Below, one piece after another: positions 17,947 to 26,759 of a stretch of DNA of 64,000 bases; within the stretch, counting starts at the first letter, position 1; every line of letters begins with the position of its first letter. The translations under genes and the position numbers were made by a program. Source of the stretch: Pseudomonas monteilii (GTDB lineage Bacteria; Pseudomonadota; Gammaproteobacteria; Pseudomonadales; Pseudomonadaceae); NCBI GenBank assembly GCA_001534745.1, contig CP013997.1, positions 930,001 through 994,000 of the forward strand. The letters are read 5' to 3'. The notes under the pieces are model-generated. The model did no database searches. It worked only from the letters and a program-made list of their open reading frames with translations, and was not told the DNA's origin.

Positions 17947-19398
17947 TCAGACCAGCGGGTCGCCCACGTGCAGGATCTTCATGCCGTTGGTGCCACCGAT
18001 GGTGTGGTAGCTGTCACCCTTGGTCAGGATCACCCAGTCACCTTGTTGCACCAGGCCACGCTGCAGCAGCTCGTCCACGGCCGCCTGGCTCACCTTGTCC
18101 GGCGCCAGGGCGGCAGGATCGAAGGCGATCGGGTAGACGTTGCGGAACATCGCGCTGCGCGCCTGGGTGGCGCGGTGCGGCGACATGGCATACACCGGCA
18201 CGTGCGAGCGCAGGCGCGACATGATCAGCGGGGTGTAGCCGCTCTCGGTCAGCGCGATGATCGCCTTGACGCCGGGGAAGTGGTTGGCCGTGTAGATGGC
18301 CGCCAGGGCGATGCTTTCGTCACAGCGCTCGAAGGTGGTGTGCAGGCGATGGCTGGACTTCTGGCTGGTCGGGTGCTTCTCGGCGCCCAGGCAGATGCGC
18401 GCCATGGCCTGGACCGCTTCGATCGGGTAGGCACCGGCGGCACTTTCGGCCGACAGCATCACCGCATCGGTGTTGTCCAGCACGGCGTTGGCCACGTCGG
18501 ACACTTCGGCGCGGGTCGGCATCGGGTTCTGGATCATCGACTCCATCATCTGGGTCGCGACGATCACCGCCTTGTTGTTGCGGCGGGCGTGCTGGATGAT
18601 CTTCTTCTGGATGGCGATCAGCTCGGCATCGCCGATTTCCACACCCAGGTCGCCACGGGCGACCATCACGGCGTCGGAAGCCGCGATCAGGCCGTCGAGG
18701 GTCTCGTCGTCGGCCACGGCCTCGGCGCGCTCGATCTTGGCCACCAGCCAGGCGCTGCCACCGGCTTCGTCACGCAGCTGACGGGCGTACTGCATGTCCT
18801 TGGCGTCACGCGGGAAGGAGACCGCCAGGTAGTCCAGGTCCATTTCCGCCGCGAGCTTGATGTCGGCCTTGTCCTTTTCGGTCAGGGCCGGCGCGGTCAG
18901 GCCGCCACCGCGACGGTTGATGCCTTTGTGGTCCGACAGCGGGCCGCCGATCAGTACCACGCAGTGCAGGGCATCGGCCGTTGCGGTTTCGACGCGCATG
19001 ACCACCCGGCCGTCGTCGAGCAGCAGTTCGTCACCGACGCCACAGTCCTTGACCAGGTCCGGGTAATCGATCCCGACCACCTCCTGGGTGCCCTCGGTCA
19101 ACGAGTGAGCCGTGGAGAAGGTGAAGCGGTCACCGACCTTCAGTTCGATCCGCTTGTTGGCGAACTTGGCGATACGGATCTTCGGACCCTGCAAGTCGCC
19201 CAGCAGCGCGACGTGGCGGCCAAGCTTGGCGGCGATTTCACGGATCAGGCGCGCGCGCGCCTTGTGCTCGTCCGGAGTGCCATGGGAGAAGTTCAGGCGT
19301 GCGACGTCCAGGCCCGACAGAATCAGCTGTTCGATCACGTCCGGCGAGTTGCTGGCCGGGCCCAGGGTGGCGACGATTTTGGTACGGCGGATGGTCAT
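17947..19398 (-). CDS. pykA: Pyruvate kinase
   Basis: 483 residues; converts phosphoenolpyruvate and ADP to pyruvate and ATP, draining the lower glycolytic half that the Entner-Doudoroff genes later in this window feed. The N-terminal KIVATLGPAS, the catalytic-lysine strand (WLVAKIERAEA), the metal/substrate block VARGDLGVEIG and the C-terminal regulatory domain are complete. Pseudomonads usually have PykA and PykF; context (mvaT/sbcB side) supports PykA. It is convergent with the ferredoxin reductase-like gene. Confidence 0.94.
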   Translation of the reverse strand: MTIRRTKIVATLGPASNSPDVIEQLILSGLDVARLNFSHGTPDEHKARARLIREIAAKLGRHVALLGDLQGPKIRIAKFANKRIELKVGDRFTFSTAHSLTEGTQEVVGIDYPDLVKDCGVGDELLLDDGRVVMRVETATADALHCVVLIGGPLSDHKGINRRGGGLTAPALTEKDKADIKLAAEMDLDYLAVSFPRDAKDMQYARQLRDEAGGSAWLVAKIERAEAVADDETLDGLIAASDAVMVARGDLGVEIGDAELIAIQKKIIQHARRNNKAVIVATQMMESMIQNPMPTRAEVSDVANAVLDNTDAVMLSAESAAGAYPIEAVQAMARICLGAEKHPTSQKSSHRLHTTFERCDESIALAAIYTANHFPGVKAIIALTESGYTPLIMSRLRSHVPVYAMSPHRATQARSAMFRNVYPIAFDPAALAPDKVSQAAVDELLQRGLVQQGDWVILTKGDSYHTIGGTNGMKILHVGDPLV

Positions 19399-19564
19399 GC
19401 ACAGACTCCTATAGTGAAGCGCAGCGAAAGGCTACTCCTGAATCGGGCTGTAGTCATTGTTCGGATGCACTACCGTGGAGGGGGAGAGCAGGTCATCGCC
19501 GTCTTCGACCCTCCAGTTTCGCCCACTGCCGCCGATACACCGTGCAGCAAGAGGAGAGCGCCCC

Positions 19565-19951
19565 ATGCGTGCCATGATCGTTTTGATGCTGGCGACCAGT
19601 GTCGTCGGCTGTACCCGTTGGTCGATGGACCATCACTTGAACAATGCCTACCGCGCCTATGAGCGGGGCGACTGCCAGCGGGTGATGCTGGAGTTGTCGC
19701 AGGTGGACCGTACCAGCCGTGCACGGCCGTTCATTCATCCGGAGGTCGCGTTGCTGCGCGGGCAGTGCCTGGAGCGCCAGAAGCTCTATGTCGATGCGGC
19801 GCAGACCTACCAGTACCTGATGCAGCGCTGGCCTGGCAACGAATACGCGTTTCGTGCCCAGGCCCGTCTACAAACGCTCGAGCAGTTGGGGCATTACCGC
19901 AGCTTTACCCCGGCGGTAACGGTGCCGCTTGCGACACCTGCTGGGCGGTAA
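19565..19951 (+). CDS. Small TPR-like lipoprotein
   Basis: 128 residues. The lipobox VVGC puts the lipidated Cys at about residue 16. The rest is helical and reads as tetratricopeptide-like pairs (AYRAYERGDCQRVMLEL, then YVDAAQTYQYLMQRWP), so it probably binds a protein partner at the outer membrane. A good AGGAG precedes the ATG at 19565. It is divergent from pykA. Confidence 0.75.
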   Translation: MRAMIVLMLATSVVGCTRWSMDHHLNNAYRAYERGDCQRVMLELSQVDRTSRARPFIHPEVALLRGQCLERQKLYVDAAQTYQYLMQRWPGNEYAFRAQARLQTLEQLGHYRSFTPAVTVPLATPAGR

Positions 19952-20074
19952 GCGCCAAGGGCAGTGCAAACCGGGGCACAGCTGCCGAACGGTCTGGACG
20001 AATCCGTTGAATGAATGTAACGATCAAGGCGATTCCACGCCCATTGCCATCCGCGAAGGACAGTGACCGCCATC

Positions 20075-20434
20075 ATGTTTATCGAGCGCCAGATAGAACG
20101 CCACCAACTTCCGCTCTATCTCACCGTCTACAACCGTTACACCGATCAGCTGCTGGGTTACCTGGGCAATGTGTCGGAAGCGGGCCTGATGGTGATCAGC
20201 GAGTTGCCGATCCTGGTCGGGCCGGATTTCGAGCTGCAATTGCGCATTCCACTGCCAGGTGATGGCTGGCAGTTCATCAACCTGACCGCCAGCTGCCTGT
20301 GGTGTCAGGAAGACCAGATGCCAGGCCATTACGATTCGGGATTCATGCTCTTGCAGGCGCCCGAGGAGTACAACGGCTTCGTACGCACCTTGCATACCTA
20401 CTTCAGCTTCAACCCGCTCAACGCCTCTGCCTGA
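20075..20434 (+). CDS. PilZ-domain protein (c-di-GMP receptor candidate)
   Basis: 119 residues, essentially a lone PilZ domain. Both c-di-GMP contacts are recognisable: RxxxR as RQIER near residue 5-9, and NxSxxG as NVSEAG near residue 37. It could therefore read the same messenger that BifA degrades. The start is uncertain: ATG 20075 has its AAGGA 14 bases away, and GTG 20063 has it 2 bases away. I chose ATG because it gives the compact family N-terminus. Confidence 0.82.
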   Translation: MFIERQIERHQLPLYLTVYNRYTDQLLGYLGNVSEAGLMVISELPILVGPDFELQLRIPLPGDGWQFINLTASCLWCQEDQMPGHYDSGFMLLQAPEEYNGFVRTLHTYFSFNPLNASA

Positions 20435-20494
20435 GGCTGGCCCACGCACGCCCGAGGCCCTAGACTCTGGTCGATCTTGTTACAGGACGACCCC

Positions 20495-21925
20495 GTGAGC
20501 GCGAGCATTTTCTGGCACGACTACGAAACCACCGGCATCAATCCCCGCTGTGACCGCCCCTTGCAGTTGGCCGGGATACGCACCGACCTCGACCTCAATG
20601 AAATCGAAGCGCCGGTCAATCTCTATTGCCGGCCCTCCGACGACATCCTGCCGCACCCGATCGCTTGCCTGGTGACCGGCATCACACCCCGGCAGCTGGC
20701 CGATCAGGGCCTGGTCGAAGCCGACTTCATGACCCGCGTGCACACTGAGCTGGCCCGTCCAGGCACCTGTGGCGCCGGCTACAACACCCTGCGTTTCGAC
20801 GACGAGGTCACTCGCTACAGCCTGTACCGCAACTTCTTCGACCCGTACGCACGGGAGTGGCAGGGCGGCAACAGCCGCTGGGACCTGATCGATGTGGTAC
20901 GCACGGCCTACGCCCTCCGGCCGGAGGGTATCGTCTGGCCGCAGCAGGACGGTCGTACCAGCCTGCGCCTGGAGCTGCTGAGCCAGGCCAATGGGATCGA
21001 TCACGGCCATGCCCACGAGGCCTTGTCCGACGTGCGGGCCACCATTGGTCTGGCGCGATTGCTGCGTGAGCGCCAGCCCAGGTTGTACGACTGGTTGTTC
21101 GCCTTGCGCAGCAAGCATGCCGTCATGGAGCAGATCAGGCTATTGGAGCCCTTGGTGCATATCAGCGGGCGTTTCTCGGCCGCGCGTCATTATCTGGGTA
21201 TTGTATTGCCGCTGGCCTGGCACCCTCGTAATCGCAATGCCTTGATCGTGTGCGATCTGCACATGGATCCCTCGCCCTTGACCACCGAATCAGCGATGGA
21301 CTTGCGCCAGCGTCTGTATGCTCGGCGCGATGCGCTGCTCGACGGGCAACTTCCCGTGCCATTGAAGTTGATCCATGTGAACCGCTGTCCGGTCGTGGCG
21401 CCGTTATCGGTCGTCCGCCCTGCGGATCAACAGCGATTGGGGTTGGACCTGTCGCTGTATCAGGCCAAGGCAACCCAATTGGCGCAACAACGGGCCGTGT
21501 GGCAACCGGTACTGGATGAACTCTTCGCGCAGGAAGACTTCACGCCGAGCGACGATCCGGAACAACAGTTATATGAAGGGTTCATTCGCGACCGCGACCG
21601 CCGCGTGTGCGAGCAGGTACGGATGTCGGACCCCGAGCATTTGTCCAAGGGGCACTGGATGTTCGATGACGGGCGCCTGCCGGAACTGCTGTTCCGTTAC
21701 CGGGCGCGTAACTTTCCCGAGACATTGAACCCTGAAGAGCGACAGCGTTGGTTGACGTTCTGCAAGGACCGACTCGACGATCCGGCCTTGGGCGCGCCGC
21801 TGACCCTGGACGCATTCGAAACGGCCTGGCAGCAAGCATGGCCTGAAGCCAGTGCGCCCCAGCGTGAGGTGCTGCTGGCGTGGCAGGCCCATGTCGCGGC
21901 CCTCAAGGCACGTCATCGACCTTGA
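20495..21925 (+). CDS. sbcB: Exodeoxyribonuclease I
   Basis: A 476-residue single-strand DNA 3'-5' exonuclease acting in recombination and mismatch repair. The DEDDh active site opens with WHDYETTG (Asp/Glu) and closes with HAHEALSDVRAT (His/Asp); the ExoI SH3-like and C-terminal helical domains follow. The start is GTG at 20495, supported by AGGA nine bases upstream. A TTG 18 bases earlier is in frame but overlaps the ribosome site. The gene ends at a bidirectional terminator shared with mvaT. Confidence 0.93.
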   Translation: MSASIFWHDYETTGINPRCDRPLQLAGIRTDLDLNEIEAPVNLYCRPSDDILPHPIACLVTGITPRQLADQGLVEADFMTRVHTELARPGTCGAGYNTLRFDDEVTRYSLYRNFFDPYAREWQGGNSRWDLIDVVRTAYALRPEGIVWPQQDGRTSLRLELLSQANGIDHGHAHEALSDVRATIGLARLLRERQPRLYDWLFALRSKHAVMEQIRLLEPLVHISGRFSAARHYLGIVLPLAWHPRNRNALIVCDLHMDPSPLTTESAMDLRQRLYARRDALLDGQLPVPLKLIHVNRCPVVAPLSVVRPADQQRLGLDLSLYQAKATQLAQQRAVWQPVLDELFAQEDFTPSDDPEQQLYEGFIRDRDRRVCEQVRMSDPEHLSKGHWMFDDGRLPELLFRYRARNFPETLNPEERQRWLTFCKDRLDDPALGAPLTLDAFETAWQQAWPEASAPQREVLLAWQAHVAALKARHRP

Positions 21926-21937
21926 ACGCACGGGCAT

Positions 21938-21966
21938 GAAAAAACGCCAGCAAGCTGGCGTTTTTC
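21938..21966. terminator. Bidirectional terminator between sbcB and mvaT
   Basis: A perfect CGCCAGC/GCTGGCG stem is flanked by A6 on the left and T5 on the right, so it can serve both convergent genes. Confidence 0.9.
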
Positions 21967-21991
21967 AGGTATCGGGAAACAGGTTCCGCGA

Positions 21992-22369
21992 TCAGTCCAG
22001 CAGGCTGGACCAGCTTTCAACTTCGTCACCGCCCCACTTGGCTTTCCACTCTTTCAGCGTCTTGTGGTTGCCACCTTTGGTTTCGATGATTTCGCCGTTG
22101 TGCGGGTTCTTGTATTGCTTGACCTTGCGTGCACGCTTGGTGGTAGCAGGCTTGGCCGTGGCGCGTGGGCCTTTGCTCAACTTGGACTCTGGGTCGAGCA
22201 GGGCAATCACGTCGCGCAGCGACTTGGAGTATTCGCCCATCAGCGTGCGCAGTTTGCCTTCGAATTCCAGCTCTTTCTTCAGCTTGTCGTCTTGCGACAG
22301 ATTGGCCAAACGGGCCTGAAGTTCTTTGATGGCTTCTTCGGTGGCGCGGTATTCGTTGATCAACGACAT
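21992..22369 (-). CDS. mvaT: H-NS-family xenogeneic silencer MvaT/TurA
   Basis: A 125-residue nucleoid protein of the MvaT branch. It binds and silences AT-rich, often horizontally acquired DNA and forms filaments. An N-terminal oligomerising coiled coil (about 1-55) is joined by a basic linker to a C-terminal AT-pincer domain with the hallmark KGGNHKTLKEWK near residue 98. AAGGA lies 7 bases before the ATG. P. putida has several paralogues; context next to sbcB and purU points to the mvaT/turA copy. Confidence 0.94.
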   Translation of the reverse strand: MSLINEYRATEEAIKELQARLANLSQDDKLKKELEFEGKLRTLMGEYSKSLRDVIALLDPESKLSKGPRATAKPATTKRARKVKQYKNPHNGEIIETKGGNHKTLKEWKAKWGGDEVESWSSLLD

Positions 22370-22410
22370 GAGGTATTCCTTGCGATGTATTCAGAGAGAC
22401 AGTGGCGTCG

Positions 22411-22439
22411 ATAGTAAACAGGGTTTATCGACAAGTAAA
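22411..22439 (-). promoter_or_regulatory. Putative mvaT promoter
   Basis: On the minus strand, TTTACT, a 17-base spacer and TACTAT fit sigma-70. The predicted start would be about 35 bases before the ATG. The hexamers sit in two direct GTTTAC repeats in AT-rich DNA, which would also suit MvaT autorepression. Confidence 0.55.
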
Positions 22440-22664
22440 CAATTAAAGCGTGCACGGCCGCGCTGCGAGAGTGTGGCTATATGTACTTTCCGGGTTAAGA
22501 AAAATTCACACTGTGTTTGAGAAATGCCGTTCTTGACCCTTGTCCCCCGCCACGCGGTTGTACACACCGGTGGTCTTTCCGGGCGACAGACACTGAATCA
22601 CTACTGCAGATTTCCTGGCGAATCGTTAGACTAGGCCCCTTTGCAAGTTCTGGAGTTCTTGTTC

Positions 22665-23516
22665 ATGCGCACCTTCCGACTGGTGATCGCCTGCCCCGAC
22701 GGCGTGGGCATCGTGGCCAGCGTCAGCCATTTCCTGGCTTCTCATAACGGTTGGATCAATGAGGCCAGCCACCATTCCGATGAGCAGAGCGGCTGGTTCT
22801 TCATGCGCCATGAAATTCGCGCCGACTCGTTGCCGTTCGGTATCGAAGCGTTCCGCGAAGCCTTCGCGCCGATCGCCGAAGCCTTTTCCATGACCTGGCA
22901 CATCACCGACTCGGCGCAGAAGAAGCGTGTCGTGCTGATGGCCAGCCGTGAATCGCACTGCCTGGCGGACCTGCTGCACCGCTGGCACACCGGTGAGCTG
23001 GACTGCGATATTCCGTGCGTCATTTCCAACCATGACGACCTGCGCAGCATGGTCGAGTGGCACGGTATTCCTTTCTTCCATGTGCCGGTCGATCCGCAGG
23101 ACAAGCAGCCGGCGTTCGCCGAGGTCGCACGCCTGGTCGAGGCCCATGACGCCGACGTCATCGTGCTGGCGCGTTACATGCAGATTCTGCCGCCTCAGCT
23201 GTGCCAGGACTACGCGGGCCAGGTGATCAACATCCACCACAGCTTCCTGCCCTCGTTCGTCGGCGCCAAGCCCTACCACCAGGCTGCGCTGCGCGGGGTG
23301 AAGCTGATCGGTGCCACGTGCCACTACGTGACCGAGGAGCTGGATGCCGGGCCGATCATCGAGCAGGACGTGGTACGCGTCAGCCATGCCGACACCATCG
23401 ACGACATGGTGCGGTTCGGCCGCGACGTCGAGAAGATGGTGCTGGCGCGCGGGCTGCGCTATCACCTCGAGGACCGTGTACTGGTCCATGGCAACAAGAC
23501 CGTGGTCTTCGACTGA
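22665..23516 (+). CDS. purU: Formyltetrahydrofolate deformylase
   Basis: 283 residues; hydrolyses 10-formyl-THF to THF and formate, balancing one-carbon pools for purine synthesis. An N-terminal ACT domain (about 1-80, LVIACPDGVGIV) is followed by the formyltransferase fold with CVISNHDDL and the catalytic NIHHSFLPSF block; the catalytic Asp lies in the TEELDAGPII segment. The start at 22665 matches the family N-terminus. It is divergent from mvaT. Confidence 0.94.
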   Translation: MRTFRLVIACPDGVGIVASVSHFLASHNGWINEASHHSDEQSGWFFMRHEIRADSLPFGIEAFREAFAPIAEAFSMTWHITDSAQKKRVVLMASRESHCLADLLHRWHTGELDCDIPCVISNHDDLRSMVEWHGIPFFHVPVDPQDKQPAFAEVARLVEAHDADVIVLARYMQILPPQLCQDYAGQVINIHHSFLPSFVGAKPYHQAALRGVKLIGATCHYVTEELDAGPIIEQDVVRVSHADTIDDMVRFGRDVEKMVLARGLRYHLEDRVLVHGNKTVVFD

Positions 23517-23527
23517 TCGAGGTCGGC

Positions 23528-23761
23528 ATGGCGGATCCGCGCGACAAGGCAACGGCCAGCGCACCCCCACGGGTGGGCGAGGGCTGCCTGGCACGCTACG
23601 ACCCTGAGGCCATGGACGAGACGCTGGGGACCGCCTTCGAAGGCGCTGCCGAGCTGTGGCGTCAGCTCAGCTCGGTTGCCGACGCCAGCGTTTCAACAGG
23701 GGACGTGCCAGCAGGTACAGAAATACCGGACCGCCTGCCGCCAGGTAGAAGTAGTACGTGA
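23528..23761 (+). CDS. Small uncharacterised frame after purU
   Basis: A 77-codon frame starting 11 bases after purU with GAGG in front of the ATG. The first 50 residues (MADPRDKATASAPP, then ETLGTAFEGAAELW) look plausible. The rest runs antisense into the 3' end of the flippase-like gene (overlap from 23,667). It could be the remnant of a longer gene truncated by that neighbour. I recognise no family. Confidence 0.35.
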   Translation: MADPRDKATASAPPRVGEGCLARYDPEAMDETLGTAFEGAAELWRQLSSVADASVSTGDVPAGTEIPDRLPPGRSST

Positions 23762-24659
23762 CGATTCGCCAGATGAGAATCGCCGCCGCTGCCGTCGAGC
23801 TGCCCACCAGCGGGGACAGCAAGGTCGCCGAGGTCAACTCGGCAGCACCGGCGCCGCCGGGCAGCAGGCTGAACTGACCGGCGCTCAAGGCGAGCATCTG
23901 CACCAGGAAACTGGGAATCCACGCCAGGTCCGACCCCAGGCCGCGCAGCGCCAGGTACAGCACGCTGTAACGCAACCCCCAATGCAGGCAGGTCAAGGTG
24001 AACACCATGGCCAGCGTGCGTTTGGGCAGCTGCCAGGTTTCCGCCAGGGCGCCCAGAAAGTGCAGCAGCTTGCGCGCCCAGCGTCGACGGCGCGCCTCGG
24101 ACAGGCCTACGCGCCGCAGGCAGCGGCCGTTGAAGCGCATCACCTTACGGCGCCAGCGCAGCAGGGCGATGACCACGGTCAGGACGCCACACAACAGCAG
24201 GGCGCTGCTGATCAGCATCGACTCCTGGCTCCTGCCCAGGCTGTGGAACAGCGCGTAGCCCGCGATCCCCAACAGCGCACAAATGAAGAAGGCCAGGTCG
24301 TTGAGCTGGTCCATGGCGAACGCTGCGCCACTGCGTGCAGGGGCAATGCCCTCCTTGTTCAGCAGGGTGATCAGCGCCACCGGGCCGCCACTGCCGCCGG
24401 GTGTGGTGCAGATGGCGAACTCGGTGGCCATGAGCACACCCACGCTCTTGAGTCGACCCAGGTGGGCGCCTTGCTGGCCCAGCAGCAGGCGAAGGCGCAT
24501 GGCGTTGAGGATCCAGCACAGCACGATCATGCCCAGCAGCCCGGTCATCAGCCCGGGTGGGAAGGTGCGCAGGCGCGGTAGCAGCTCGCTGCCACCAAGA
24601 AAGGCCGGCACCAGCACGGCCACGGCCAGGGCCACCCCCAGCCAGGCAAAACGACTCAT
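23667..24659 (-). CDS. Lysylphosphatidylglycerol synthase-type transmembrane (UPF0104) protein
   Basis: 330 residues with about eight membrane helices, no soluble synthase domain, and the family motifs TTPGGSGGP and LLPGGAGAAEL. Such stand-alone proteins are thought to be lipid-carrier flippases or regulators in envelope glycolipid pathways. Its ATG overlaps the stop of the upstream deacetylase gene (ATGA), so it is the third gene of a tight operon with a deacetylase and a glycosyltransferase. Confidence 0.82.
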   Translation of the reverse strand: MSRFAWLGVALAVAVLVPAFLGGSELLPRLRTFPPGLMTGLLGMIVLCWILNAMRLRLLLGQQGAHLGRLKSVGVLMATEFAICTTPGGSGGPVALITLLNKEGIAPARSGAAFAMDQLNDLAFFICALLGIAGYALFHSLGRSQESMLISSALLLCGVLTVVIALLRWRRKVMRFNGRCLRRVGLSEARRRRWARKLLHFLGALAETWQLPKRTLAMVFTLTCLHWGLRYSVLYLALRGLGSDLAWIPSFLVQMLALSAGQFSLLPGGAGAAELTSATLLSPLVGSSTAAAAILIWRIVTYYFYLAAGGPVFLYLLARPLLKRWRRQPS

Positions 24660-25420
24660 GCGGCGACCCTGTGATCCAGCCAGGTCGATTTGGTCATGGG
24701 CACGCGACCTTGCGCCAGCAGCTCGCGCACGGCTTCGAGCCAGTAATCACGCGAGGAGGGATGGCGCATGTCCACCGGGTGCAGCCCCAGGCGCAGGCTG
24801 TCGGCGCTCTCGAGGCGTCGACGCTGCCAGTCGCACAGCAGGCGGGACAGCCCGCGACGCCAGGCGCTACGGGCACTCCAGACCAGGCCTGGGGCGGTGA
24901 TCGGGGTGAAGTCGGGCAGGCTGTACAGATGCTGCGGCGTACTGGTGTAGCGCAGGGGCAGGGTTTTCAGGGCCTCGCGCGTGCCTTCGCTCATCAGCCA
25001 GGCCGGTGCGACGAACCCGGCCAGCGGCCAGCCCTGGCGCTCGAACAGCGCCATGCCCTCGTGCAGGCGTTCGAGTGCCTCCGCCTGGCTCAGGCCGTAG
25101 AACTCGCCCTCGTGGGTATAGATCCGACGCATGAAGAATTCTTTCGGCGAGCGGGCGGCCGGGCCATCGTCGGCGTGGTAGTAGCCATGCAGCGCCAGCT
25201 CGTCGCCCTTGGCCAGGCGCCGTTCGAGCAGGCTGCAGAAGTCCGGCGAGCGCGACAGTGCATTGCGGTGGTGGAAATCAGGCACCACCAGCCAGGTCAT
25301 CGGTACATCGCCCATGGCGTCCACGGCTTCGACGAACGGGCGGTAGTCGGGCCACGTTTCCGGGGCGACGTCGTGCAGCACGACCATCAGGCTGCGGGTC
25401 GTTGGCGTGGCGTCATGCAT
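24656..25420 (-). CDS. Polysaccharide deacetylase-like protein (DUF2334 type)
   Basis: 254 residues with a NodB-like fold: an early VVLHDVAPETW (first metal Asp), ELALHGYYH (the His pair) and a later APAWL block. Relatives remove acetyl or related groups from sugars in envelope polymers. The start ATG at 25420 overlaps the end of the glycosyltransferase gene by 8 bases, and its stop overlaps the flippase-like start by 4 bases. Translational coupling across all three genes is therefore likely. Confidence 0.82.
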   Translation of the reverse strand: MHDATPTTRSLMVVLHDVAPETWPDYRPFVEAVDAMGDVPMTWLVVPDFHHRNALSRSPDFCSLLERRLAKGDELALHGYYHADDGPAARSPKEFFMRRIYTHEGEFYGLSQAEALERLHEGMALFERQGWPLAGFVAPAWLMSEGTREALKTLPLRYTSTPQHLYSLPDFTPITAPGLVWSARSAWRRGLSRLLCDWQRRRLESADSLRLGLHPVDMRHPSSRDYWLEAVRELLAQGRVPMTKSTWLDHRVAA

Positions 25421-26564
25421 GGGCCAGCACCTCGGGCTGATGGCCCAGCACGGCCTGGTAATGCCCCAGCAGACCGTTGACCACGGCATCCCAGGCGTAA
25501 TGCTGTTCGACATGGCGACGTGCCTGGGCACCCAGCTTGCGCGTGCCTTCCTCGAAGGCTTCGCGCACGGCTTCGGCCATTGCCCGGCCATCATTGGGGC
25601 GGCAGAGCCGGCCACACTGCTCGTTGACCAGCTCGCTGAAGGCACCGGCACGCACGGCCACCACTGGCGTGCCGCTGGCCATGGCCTCGAGGATCACCAG
25701 ACCGAAGGTTTCCTGGTCGCCAGCGTGCACCAGCAGGTCGGCGCTGGCCATCAGGCGTGCGACGTCCTGGGCCGGTGAGAAATGGTTGATGACCGTGACG
25801 TTGTCGGGCACAGCCGTGGGCATGTTCGAGCCCACCAGCAGCAGATGGTAGGGCTTGCCCAGTTGGCGCATGCAGTCGAGCAGGACCGGCAGGTTCTTTT
25901 CCCGCGAGCCGCGCCCGGCAAAGACCAGCAGGCGCGCCGTGTCCGGGATACCGAGCCGGGCCCTGATCTGCGTGTCGCGCTGATCGGGATGAAAGGTCGT
26001 CAGGTCGACGCCCAGGCGCTGCACGTGCACGTCCTTGACGCCCAGGCGGGTCAACTTGTCGGCCATGACCTGGCTGGGCGCCAGCACGCGGTCGAAGTTG
26101 CCGTACAGCTTGCTGACGTAGGCCTCGACATTGGGCGTGAACCAGCCGCCCATGCGGTTCTTGACCAGCAAGGGCAGGTCGGAGTGGTAGAAACCGATCA
26201 CCGGCACATCGAGCTGTCGGCGTGCTTCCAACGCGGCCCAGGCCGTGAAATAGGGATCGCCGACCTCGATCAGGTCGGGCTGCAGCCGGCGCAGGACCTT
26301 GCACCACGGCGCCAGTCGAACGGGAAAGCGGTAGCCGTTGCCGAAGGGCAGGGCCATGGCCGGCACCTTGTAGACGCCATTGGCATCGCTGGGCTTGGGG
26401 CCGGGAATCAAAAGACTGTGTTGCACGCCTGGCATGTTGCCCAGGCGACGGTGCTTGGCATCGAGGTAGGTACGTACACCCCCGCTGGCCGGGGCATAGA
26501 ACATGGTGATGTCAGCGATGTGCACGATCAGCATCCCTCCGGGATCGTCTTGGTGGTCTGTCAT
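25413..26564 (-). CDS. GT4-family glycosyltransferase
   Basis: 383 residues with the GT-B fold: the N-terminal acceptor domain contains FYAPASGGVRTY, and the C-terminal nucleotide-sugar domain contains VFAGRGSREKN and the retaining-GT4 block DQETFGLVILEAMASGTP. The catalytic ExxxxxxxE is thus present. It is the first gene of the three-gene envelope operon. The start is ambiguous: ATG 26564 has no visible ribosome site, while ATG 26534 (ten residues later) has GGAGG pressed against it. I chose the longer one. Confidence 0.84.
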   Translation of the reverse strand: MTDHQDDPGGMLIVHIADITMFYAPASGGVRTYLDAKHRRLGNMPGVQHSLLIPGPKPSDANGVYKVPAMALPFGNGYRFPVRLAPWCKVLRRLQPDLIEVGDPYFTAWAALEARRQLDVPVIGFYHSDLPLLVKNRMGGWFTPNVEAYVSKLYGNFDRVLAPSQVMADKLTRLGVKDVHVQRLGVDLTTFHPDQRDTQIRARLGIPDTARLLVFAGRGSREKNLPVLLDCMRQLGKPYHLLLVGSNMPTAVPDNVTVINHFSPAQDVARLMASADLLVHAGDQETFGLVILEAMASGTPVVAVRAGAFSELVNEQCGRLCRPNDGRAMAEAVREAFEEGTRKLGAQARRHVEQHYAWDAVVNGLLGHYQAVLGHQPEVLAHA

Positions 26565-26759
26565 CCGGTAGTCACAGTCCGGAGATGACGCGCCTACCCA
26601 TTGACCGTTCCGAAGGGTGGTTTGTTCGATCGGCAAGACGGCTGCACACCACGAATCGCGGCGGCGGCAGCGACCTGCATGCCCCCGCGCAAGCCGGTGC
26701 CTGCGCCGGGAAAGACGTGCCGTTCTTCGCAAGCACCTCATGCTTGCCTGCCGCCTGCT

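Noticed and set aside
17830..19662. A 610-codon plus-strand open frame across the pykA region
   Set aside because: It is an exact antisense shadow of pyruvate kinase, with low-complexity Val/Gly/His composition typical of GC-rich antisense frames and no motif.
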